This document shows positions 58,100-64,000 of a stretch of DNA of 64,000 nt, in pieces (within the stretch, counting starts at the first letter, position 1; each line of letters begins with the position of its first letter). The position numbers were made by a program, and so were the translations under genes. The DNA lies in the NCBI RefSeq assembly GCF_004570345.1, contig NZ_SPQM01000001.1, positions 55,322 through 119,321 on the forward strand, written 5' to 3'. Below the pieces are notes generated by a model. It was not told the DNA's origin. It did not search any database and saw nothing but the letters and a program-made list of their open reading frames with translations. The stretch comes from Blastococcus sp. CT_GayMR20 (GTDB lineage: Bacteria > Actinomycetota > Actinomycetes > Mycobacteriales > Geodermatophilaceae).

Positions 58100-60142
58100 A
58101 TGTCGGCCGTGCCGGGTGCGACCGACCGCCGCTCCCCCGCGCCCGGCGTGCCTCGCTGGGTGCCGGGGATCCTCGCCGCGCTCGGCGTCGGCTGCACGCT
58201 GGTCGCGATCGCCGTGGGCGCCCTGGCCGAACGTGGGCGACCGGTCGACGCCGGTGACGCCACCCTCGGCCTGCTTTATCCGCTGGTGGCCGCCCTCGTG
58301 CTCGGCCGGCAGCCCGGCAATCGCGTCGGCTGGCTGCTCATGGTCAGCGTCGTCACGGGGCCCTACCTGCTGGCGAGCGAGTACGTGGCGCTCGCCGGCA
58401 CCACCGCCGGCCCAGGCGCCTCGTTCGCCGCGTGGCTGGCCGCGTGGGGCTTCGTCCCGTACTACGTGATCGTCGCGCTCGTCCCGCTGTACTTCCCCGA
58501 CGGCACGCTGCCCTCGCCGCGGTGGCGCCGGATCGCCCGGGTGCTCGGCACCGTGGTCGTCGTCGGCACCCTCGCCGCGATGTTCCGGAGCGGCCCGCTG
58601 GACTACGCGCCCGCGTTCGAGAACCCCCTGGCCGTCGGGCTGTGGATCAACCTCGTGCTGCTCCTGTGCTCCTTCACCGCCTTCCTGGTCGGCGGCGGGG
58701 TCGGGGTCGCCGCCCAGCTGGTGCGGATGCGGCGGGCCGAGGGCACCGAACGGGCCCGCCTGCAGTGGCTCCTGCTCGGCGAGTCCGTCCTCTTCGTCTG
58801 CGCGATCGCCTCCGTCGTGCTCGACCTGCCGGTGATCTCCAGCACGCTGTTCGCCGTCGGGTTCGCCGCGCTTCCCCTGGCGGTCGCCGTCGCGGTCCTG
58901 CGGCACGGCCTGTTCGACGTCGGCCAGGTCATCAGCCGGGCGGTGGTGTTCAGCGTCCTGTCCGGCATCCTGCTGATCGCCTACGCCGTCGTCGTGGGCC
59001 TGCTCGGCGAACTGACCGCCGGGCAGCGCCGCATCGCCGTCGCGCTGACGGCGCTGGCCGCGATCGGCGCCGCGGCGGGCTGGGAACGGGCGCAGCGGGC
59101 GGTCGACCGGCTGCTCTACGGCGAGCGGCGCGACCCGTTCGCGGTCGCCACCCGGCTCGGCTCGACCCTGGACTCGGCCGCGGCTCCCAGCGAGGCGCTC
59201 CAGGCCCTGGCCGACGAGGTCGCCCGGGTGCTCCGGCTGCCCGCGGTGGCGATCGAGCCGGCCGACCCGCGGCTGCCCTCGGTCGCCTGCGCCACCGACG
59301 CCCGGCTCACCGGCGACGTCGACACCTGGCCGCTGACCTCCCTGGGCCAGGACGTCGGGCGGTTCGCCGTCACTCACCGCCATCCCGGCGAGCGCTGGCG
59401 ACGGTCCGAGCGGGACGCCCTGGACGACGCCGCCCGCCGCGCCGCCGCGCTGGCCTGGGCGGCCGGGCTGGTCGCCGACCTGCAGGCCAGCCGGGAGCGG
59501 ATCGTCGCCGGGCGGGAGGAGGAGCGCCGCCGGCTGCGGCACGACCTGCACGACGGCGTCGGCCCGGAGCTCGCGGGCATGGCGCTGCAGCTGGAACGCC
59601 TCACCGGCCGGCTGTCCGGCGAGCCGGAGATGGCGGCCTTCGCCGGCCGGCTGCGCGACCAGATGCGCCGGACCGTCGCCGCCGTCCGCCGGGCCGTGGA
59701 CGACCTGCGGCCGCCGGCCCTCGACGAGCTCGGGCTGGTCGACGCGCTGCGCGAGCACGTCGCCGCCTACCGGCTGCCGGTGACGACGGGCGGTCCCGGC
59801 GGGACGGCGGACCCCGCCCGCGTCAGCGTGTCGGCCGAGGCGCTCCCGACGCTGCGGGCCGCGGTCGAGGTCGCGGCCTACCGGATCGCCACCGAGGCGG
59901 TCGCCAACGCCGTCCGCCACGCCGGGGCGGCGACCTGCACGGTCGCCCTCGGGCTCTCCGGCGACGATCTGCTCGTGGAGATCTCCGACGACGGCCGCGG
60001 CGTGCCGGCCGACGCCGTCCCCGGGGTGGGGTCGACGAGCATGCGGGAGCGGGCGGCCGAGCTCGGCGGCAGCCTCGACGTGACGACGGCGTCCGGCGCC
60101 GGCACGACGGTCCGCGCCCGGCTGCCCCTGGCGGCCCGGTGA
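58100..60142 (+). CDS. Membrane histidine kinase, NarL-partner type
   Basis: 680 residues from the ATG at 58100. About eight to nine membrane helices in residues 15-330, a GAF-like stretch (about 350-460), HisKA_3 dimerisation box REEERRRLRHDLHDGVGPEL with the phospho-acceptor His, and a HATPase domain with TEAVANAVRHAG, ISDDGRGVP and GAGTTVRARLPL. No separate periplasmic sensor domain, so the signal is probably in the membrane. Its stop overlaps the response regulator GTG (GTGA). Confidence 0.9.
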   Translation: MSAVPGATDRRSPAPGVPRWVPGILAALGVGCTLVAIAVGALAERGRPVDAGDATLGLLYPLVAALVLGRQPGNRVGWLLMVSVVTGPYLLASEYVALAGTTAGPGASFAAWLAAWGFVPYYVIVALVPLYFPDGTLPSPRWRRIARVLGTVVVVGTLAAMFRSGPLDYAPAFENPLAVGLWINLVLLLCSFTAFLVGGGVGVAAQLVRMRRAEGTERARLQWLLLGESVLFVCAIASVVLDLPVISSTLFAVGFAALPLAVAVAVLRHGLFDVGQVISRAVVFSVLSGILLIAYAVVVGLLGELTAGQRRIAVALTALAAIGAAAGWERAQRAVDRLLYGERRDPFAVATRLGSTLDSAAAPSEALQALADEVARVLRLPAVAIEPADPRLPSVACATDARLTGDVDTWPLTSLGQDVGRFAVTHRHPGERWRRSERDALDDAARRAAALAWAAGLVADLQASRERIVAGREEERRRLRHDLHDGVGPELAGMALQLERLTGRLSGEPEMAAFAGRLRDQMRRTVAAVRRAVDDLRPPALDELGLVDALREHVAAYRLPVTTGGPGGTADPARVSVSAEALPTLRAAVEVAAYRIATEAVANAVRHAGAATCTVALGLSGDDLLVEISDDGRGVPADAVPGVGSTSMRERAAELGGSLDVTTASGAGTTVRARLPLAAR

Positions 60143-60801
60143 CCGCGCCGATCCGGGTGGTCGTCGTCGACGACCACCCGGTCTACCGCGACGGTGTCGC
60201 CGACGCCCTCGGGGACGCCGACGACATCGACGTGGTGGGCACGGCCGCGGACGGCGAGACGGGGGTCGCGGTCGTCGCTGACCTGCGGCCCGACGTCGTC
60301 CTCATGGACCTGCGGATGCCGGGCGGCGGCGGAGTCCCCGCGACCGCCACGATCGCCGCCACCCAGCCGGAGACCGCGGTCGTCGTCCTGACCATGAGCG
60401 ACGACGACGACTCGGTGTTCGCCGCGCTGCGCGCCGGCGCCCGCGGCTACCTGCTCAAGGAGAGCGAGGGCGCCGACATCGCCCGGGCGGTGCGCGCCGC
60501 CGCGCGCTCCGAGGCGGTGTTCGGCCCGCGGATCGCCGACCGGGTGCTCGCCTTCTTCGCGTCCTCCCGTGGCCGGTCGAGCGCCGTGCCGTTCCCCGAG
60601 TTGACCGACCGCGAGCGCGAGGTGCTGGACCTGGTCGCGCACGGGCTGCCGAACGCCGCGATCGCCACCCGCCTGTTCCTCTCGGAGAAGACGGTGCGCA
60701 ACCGGGTGTCCGACGTCCTCACCAAGCTGCACGCGGCCAGCCGCGCGGAAGCGGTGGCACTGGCCCGGGACGCGGGCCTCGGCCCGTCACCCGGCGCCTG
60801 A
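60139..60801 (+). CDS. Response regulator, NarL/LuxR family
   Basis: 220 residues from a GTG that overlaps the kinase stop. Receiver: VVVVDDHPVYRDG with the acid pair, phospho-Asp in VVLMDLRMPGGGG near residue 55, Lys in GYLLKESEG. C-terminal LuxR HTH: ELTDREREVLDLVAHGLPNA and LSEKTVRNRVSDVLTKL. Target genes are not evident. Confidence 0.93.
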   Translation: MTAPIRVVVVDDHPVYRDGVADALGDADDIDVVGTAADGETGVAVVADLRPDVVLMDLRMPGGGGVPATATIAATQPETAVVVLTMSDDDDSVFAALRAGARGYLLKESEGADIARAVRAAARSEAVFGPRIADRVLAFFASSRGRSSAVPFPELTDREREVLDLVAHGLPNAAIATRLFLSEKTVRNRVSDVLTKLHAASRAEAVALARDAGLGPSPGA

Positions 60802-60823
60802 CCACCTCGCCCTCCGGACGCTC

Positions 60824-60854
60824 GTGCTCTGCCCGCACCGGCGGAGCAGAGCAC
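60824..60854. terminator. Bidirectional terminator hairpin
   Basis: GTGCTCTGC at 60824-60832 pairs with GCAGAGCAC at 60846-60854, in the 58-bp gap between the convergent response regulator and CYP152-like genes. Confidence 0.8.
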
Positions 60855-60859
60855 AACTG

Positions 60860-62092
60860 TCAGGAGGAGGTGCCCCACACCTTCAGGCGGACGCCGCCGG
60901 CCGGCCTGGCAGGGATCCGGTGCAGCGCGATCGTGAGGTCCTGCTCCGGGACGTCGTACTCCAGGCGGGACAGCCGGACGGCGAGCGCGGACAGCAGCGA
61001 GACCGTGATCTGCTCGCCCGGGCAGCGGTGCCCGGTCCGCGGGTCTCCCCCGCCCTGCGGCACCAGGTCGAATGCCCCGATCTCCCGGCCGAGGAAGCGA
61101 TCCGGGCGGAAGGCGTACGGGTCACCCCAGAGTTCGGGGTCGTGGTTCTGGCCGTAGAGGTCGAGCAGCACCATCGAGTTCTCCGGGATCCGCTCGCCGT
61201 CCCACTCGACCTCCCGTGGGGCGCGGCCGCCGATGAACGGCGCGAACGGGTAGAAGCGGCGCACCTCGTGGGCGAACGCCTCGGCGTACGCCAGATCGCC
61301 GTCGGCCAGCCGCTTCCGGTTCTCCGGCCAGCGGATCAGCGCGTGCCCCGTGAAGGCCACGAACCAGCTGACGGCCGTGGTCGGCCGGACGACGTTGAGC
61401 AGCTCGACCGCGGCCACCCGCGGCTCCAGCAGCTCGCCCCCGGCGTCGCGGTGCCGCGCGACGACGTCGACCGCCGACCCTTCCTCGACCGTCGCCGTGC
61501 CGGCGCGCACCTCCTCGACCGATCGGGCCAGCCACTTCTCGCGGCGGCCGCGCGCCCGCCGGGCGCGGAAGTGACGGGGCCCGCCGGTGGCGAACCCGTC
61601 GACCATCGCCTGCAGGTCGCGCGCGAGAGCGGGCACCTCGTCGTCGCTCACGGGCACGCCCGCCCAGCGGGTCACCGCGCCGGCGAGAACCTGGGCGGAC
61701 TCCTCGAGCAGGACGATCTCCGGCCGTCGGGCCCACTCCACGACGGCGTCGTCCCACGCCGTCGTCGCGCGCTGCACCAGGGACGCGATCCCGTCCTCGC
61801 GCATCAGCAGCGCGACGAACATGGCCTTGCGCACCCGGTGCGCGTCGCCGTCGAGCGTGTGCACCGCACCCTTGCCGAAGAGCGTGCCCTGCACGGGCTC
61901 GGGGATGGCGTGCGCCCGCTGCACGTGGTCCTCGTCGTAGAGGAACCGGGCGGCGTCGGGCCCCTCGATCGCGGTCACCGGCAGTCCGCCGAGGCGGGCG
62001 GTCACGGTGCGCCGGCCCAGCGCCCGCCGCCTGTCGGGCAGCCAGCCGTAGCCCTTGGCGAGCAGCTGCAGGCCGTTCTCCGGTCGCGCCAT
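60860..62092 (-). CDS. CYP152-family fatty-acid peroxygenase/decarboxylase P450 (OleT-like)
   Basis: 410 residues from the ATG at 62092. The acid-alcohol pair of ordinary P450s is replaced by Arg236-Pro237 (LLNVVRPTTAVSWF), the CYP152 hallmark that holds the fatty-acid carboxylate. Haem Cys357 lies in PQGGGDPRTGHRCPGEQ. The B-C region reads TLFGKGAVHTLDG, giving Phe72 and His78, equivalent to Phe79 and His85 of OleT-JE; BSbeta and SPalpha hydroxylases have Gln there (from memory). Uses H2O2 to hydroxylate fatty acids at alpha/beta carbons or decarboxylate them to terminal alkenes. Single gene. Activity balance cannot be decided from sequence. Confidence 0.92.
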   Translation of the reverse strand: MARPENGLQLLAKGYGWLPDRRRALGRRTVTARLGGLPVTAIEGPDAARFLYDEDHVQRAHAIPEPVQGTLFGKGAVHTLDGDAHRVRKAMFVALLMREDGIASLVQRATTAWDDAVVEWARRPEIVLLEESAQVLAGAVTRWAGVPVSDDEVPALARDLQAMVDGFATGGPRHFRARRARGRREKWLARSVEEVRAGTATVEEGSAVDVVARHRDAGGELLEPRVAAVELLNVVRPTTAVSWFVAFTGHALIRWPENRKRLADGDLAYAEAFAHEVRRFYPFAPFIGGRAPREVEWDGERIPENSMVLLDLYGQNHDPELWGDPYAFRPDRFLGREIGAFDLVPQGGGDPRTGHRCPGEQITVSLLSALAVRLSRLEYDVPEQDLTIALHRIPARPAGGVRLKVWGTSS

Positions 62093-62133
62093 GCCCGCTG
62101 CGTGCCCCGGACGACCACCGGGCAACCTCCGGC

Positions 62134-63753
62134 TCAGCCGGGCCGCTGCTCCTGCACGCGGTCGTCCCGGCCCCGCGTGCCGCCGTCGGCGGGCGGTCCC
62201 TCCCCCGGTGCCGTCGAGCCGCCGTGCCCCAGCCGCCGGAGCAGGGCGGCGACCTCCGCGGCGGCCCACGAGCCGGCGTCCTCCGGCAGCGATCCCGCCA
62301 CCCGGGCCAGCGCCGCCGACAGCGCCCGCTCCTCCTCGCTCAGCAGCCCCCGGTACGCCGGGTCGAGCAGGTAGCCGGTCGGTGGTGTCGACAGGCAGCC
62401 GATCAGGTCGAGCAGCACCTCCAGCCGGCGCGCCGCCTCGGCCGGGGACGTGTCGGACGAGCCCATCGCCACGGTCTCGACGTCCCGCTCCCAGAGCCGG
62501 GCGCGCGCGGCGTCCTCGCGGAGGGACAGCACCGTGCCGTTGCGACGTCCGGACGCCGAGCCCTGCATCCGCAGTGCGCTGCGCACCTGGTGCGCGATCC
62601 GGATCAGGTCGTCGTCGAGCATCGACGTGCCGACGAACAGGACGTGCCGGGTGAGCAGCAGCGAGTGCAGCACGCCGGCCAGTGCCGCACGGGTGTCGCC
62701 GAACTGCAGGTACTCCTCGCGCGTGAGCACGACGCTGTCCGGATGGGCGGCGTCGCCGTGCAGCTTCAAAAGCCACGGAGCTCCGGGCGCCGCATCCTCG
62801 AACGGCAGCACGCGGACCTCGCGTCCGATGTCGGTGGCCGCCAGCTCGACGAGGGGGTCGTAGTTGGTGGTCACGAACTCCTGCACGGGCAGGTCGGCGA
62901 TCAGCGCATGCGCCAGCGCGTAGGAACCAGGGCCGAACCGCTCCTTGACGAACGCCTCGAGCCGCTCGCGTCCGAGCTCCCGGGCCAGCAGCGCGGCGGA
63001 GTCCTGCGGGGGCAGCCGCGACAGCCCCTCGCGCAGCTCGTCGTCCAGCCCTGACCGCTCCGCCAGCTCCCCGAGCAGCTGCTCCCAGGTGGGCAGGCCG
63101 GCGGCCGCGCTCACCCCGGCGCCGATGAACACCGCGAGCTGCCCGCGCCGCGCCTTCTCCCCCAGCTCCTCGGCGACCTCGAACAGGTGCGGGGGCAGGT
63201 CCCACCCGCCGTCCTCACCGCGCCGCACCCGCTGTGCGGCAGCCAGGTCGCTGGGCCCGCGCAGCACCAGCGCCACGTCGAACCCGTGCTCACCGGCCGC
63301 CTCCCGCAGGACCGGCAGCAGCCGCTGCAGCAGGGCTCCCCGCTCGCCGGCCGCACCACCCCACCCGGTGCCCAGCGCCGGCAGGCCGACCAGCCGCCGG
63401 GCCCGCCCGTGCGCGGGCGTGCTGACCTCCCGCTCCGCGACCGCCGCCAGCGCCTGCCGGGCGCCGTCCAGCAGCCAGCCGAGGCCGTCCTCGCCCTGGC
63501 GGTCCGCGTCGTCCACGGTGTCGACCAGCCAGATCCGCCGGTCGCCGTCCCCGGGCACCGCCAGGACGCGACCCGTCCCCGACCACTCCAGCTCCACGCA
63601 GGCGCCGTCCTCGTGCTGCTCGCGCACGAGGTCCGCCGGCAGCAGGGGGCACCAGCCCGGGGCGACGCGCAGCGTGCGGTCGGTCGGCACCAGGACGTCG
63701 TCGCACGCGAGCCGGGTGAGGTCCCCGCCGACCACGAAGACGTGTCCGCTCAC
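62134..63753 (-). CDS. Macro-like/SIR2-domain fusion protein (possible NAD-dependent defence effector)
   Basis: 539 residues from a GTG. N-terminal about 170 residues resemble a degenerate macro domain: GDLTRLACDDVLVPTD at the start, then RLVGLPALGTGWGGAAGERG and a final LVLRGPSDLA. Residues about 205-460 are a SIR2-like domain: VFIGAGVSAAAGLPTWEQLL, TTNYDPLVE with Asn297, LLKLHGDA with His332, VLFVGTSMLDDDL. Both catalytic residues of SIR2 NADases are present. The last 80 residues are Pro/Gly-rich and disordered. SIR2 proteins of this form act in anti-phage systems such as Thoeris, DSR and AVAST-like sets. No partner gene is visible downstream; the upstream side is cut by the window edge. 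Confidence 0.8.
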   Translation of the reverse strand: MSGHVFVVGGDLTRLACDDVLVPTDRTLRVAPGWCPLLPADLVREQHEDGACVELEWSGTGRVLAVPGDGDRRIWLVDTVDDADRQGEDGLGWLLDGARQALAAVAEREVSTPAHGRARRLVGLPALGTGWGGAAGERGALLQRLLPVLREAAGEHGFDVALVLRGPSDLAAAQRVRRGEDGGWDLPPHLFEVAEELGEKARRGQLAVFIGAGVSAAAGLPTWEQLLGELAERSGLDDELREGLSRLPPQDSAALLARELGRERLEAFVKERFGPGSYALAHALIADLPVQEFVTTNYDPLVELAATDIGREVRVLPFEDAAPGAPWLLKLHGDAAHPDSVVLTREEYLQFGDTRAALAGVLHSLLLTRHVLFVGTSMLDDDLIRIAHQVRSALRMQGSASGRRNGTVLSLREDAARARLWERDVETVAMGSSDTSPAEAARRLEVLLDLIGCLSTPPTGYLLDPAYRGLLSEEERALSAALARVAGSLPEDAGSWAAAEVAALLRRLGHGGSTAPGEGPPADGGTRGRDDRVQEQRPG

Positions 63754-63834
63754 ACTGTCCCCTTCGCTACCGCGGGGGCTCCGCTCCTCGCTCGCTGGCG
63801 CTCGCTGCGATGCTCACGCCCCTGTCCGCTCACA
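63743..63834. repeat. 12-bp direct repeats flanking a 68-bp GC-rich segment
   Basis: TGTCCGCTCACA occurs at 63743-63754, over the GTG start of the SIR2 gene, and again at 63823-63834. The 68 bp between them contain CTCCGCTCCTCGCTCGCTGG and other GCTCGC runs and do not code. This looks like a small insertion with target duplication, or a local tandem slip. Confidence 0.5.
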
Positions 63835-63875
63835 TCCCGCCCCGTACCCAGGAGCGGGCCGGAACCGATCCGGGA

Positions 63876-64000
63876 TCAGGCTCCGCAGCCGCCGGCCCCG
63901 CAGGCGCACCCGGCACAGGCCGCCGGACGGGCCGGCGCGGGAGCCGGGGTCGGCTGGGTCGCGACGGACCGGAGCCCGGCGGCGGCGACCAGGAGCGGCA
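63876..64000 (-). CDS. C-terminus of a protein with a Pro/Ala linker and Cys/Gly-rich tail (partial)
   Basis: Open on the minus strand from the window edge to a TGA at 63876-63878, giving a hydrophobic LLVAAAGLRSV segment, a TQPTPAPAPARPAA linker and the end CAGCACGAGGCGA. Actinobacterial TIGR04222-type membrane proteins end in similar CGGxCGG tails, so that family is a guess. The start lies outside the window. Confidence 0.55.
   Translation of the reverse strand, partial: PLLVAAAGLRSVATQPTPAPAPARPAACAGCACGAGGCGA

Noticed and set aside
1..64000. CRISPR arrays, rRNA, tRNA and riboswitches
   Set aside because: No regularly spaced repeats, no rRNA-like stretches, no tRNA cloverleaf with a T-loop GTTCRA box in an intergenic gap, and no leader long enough for a riboswitch were found by eye.

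Overview
This is GC-rich DNA, close to 70 percent G+C, with dense genes, frequent ATGA/GTGA start-stop overlaps, GTG and TTG starts, FadR-type GntR regulators, an actinobacterial HelD, and an RsbQ/PP2C stress module. It comes from an actinobacterium. A Geodermatophilaceae-like source is my guess from gene style, not something I can prove. There are no rRNA or tRNA genes, CRISPR arrays or complete insertion sequences.

Structure at the left edge. Bases 1-4275 are an exact inverted copy of 4407-8681 around a 131-bp unpaired core. Every gene there appears twice as a mirror image, and a P450 gene is broken at the fold point. The right arm is continuous with the rest of the window, so it is taken as the native locus. 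The fold-back may be a real inverted duplication or an assembly/amplification chimera.

Catabolic island (about 4.4-49 kb). Three distinct FadR-type GntR regulators are scattered among short operons for acyl-CoA and terpenoid-like metabolism. These encode acyl-CoA dehydrogenases, two crotonases (one MenB/BadI-like), a MaoC hydratase with a CitE-type lyase, P450s with a three-cysteine ferredoxin and a ferredoxin reductase, two luciferase-like flavin monooxygenases with an F420-NADP reductase, and a KstD-like dehydrogenase. They also encode an AtuA pair, an alpha-methylacyl-CoA racemase-like enzyme, a CoA ligase, two aldehyde dehydrogenases, SDRs, lactonase-type hydrolases, a LivKHMGF importer and a second importer with a fused permease. 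Nearly every promoter gap in this island carries a variant of one AT-rich site, roughly TAAYCATNNNCAT. This argues for one regulon dedicated to an unidentified substrate. The enzyme set fits hydroxylation of an alicyclic or methyl-branched (terpenoid- or steroid-like) compound, oxidation to an acid, CoA activation, ring opening and beta-oxidation. A UGSC-protein pair with its own TetR regulator and operator sits inside the island.

Housekeeping and stress region (49-64 kb). It holds a PAS-GAF-GAF-PP2C phosphatase coupled to an RsbQ-like hydrolase, a hemerythrin-like protein, a 35-residue zinc ribbon, HelD and a NarL-type two-component system. It also holds a CYP152 peroxygenase-type P450 carrying the OleT-type histidine, and a macro-like/SIR2 fusion that resembles NAD-consuming defence effectors. 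The window ends inside a gene with a Cys/Gly-rich tail.
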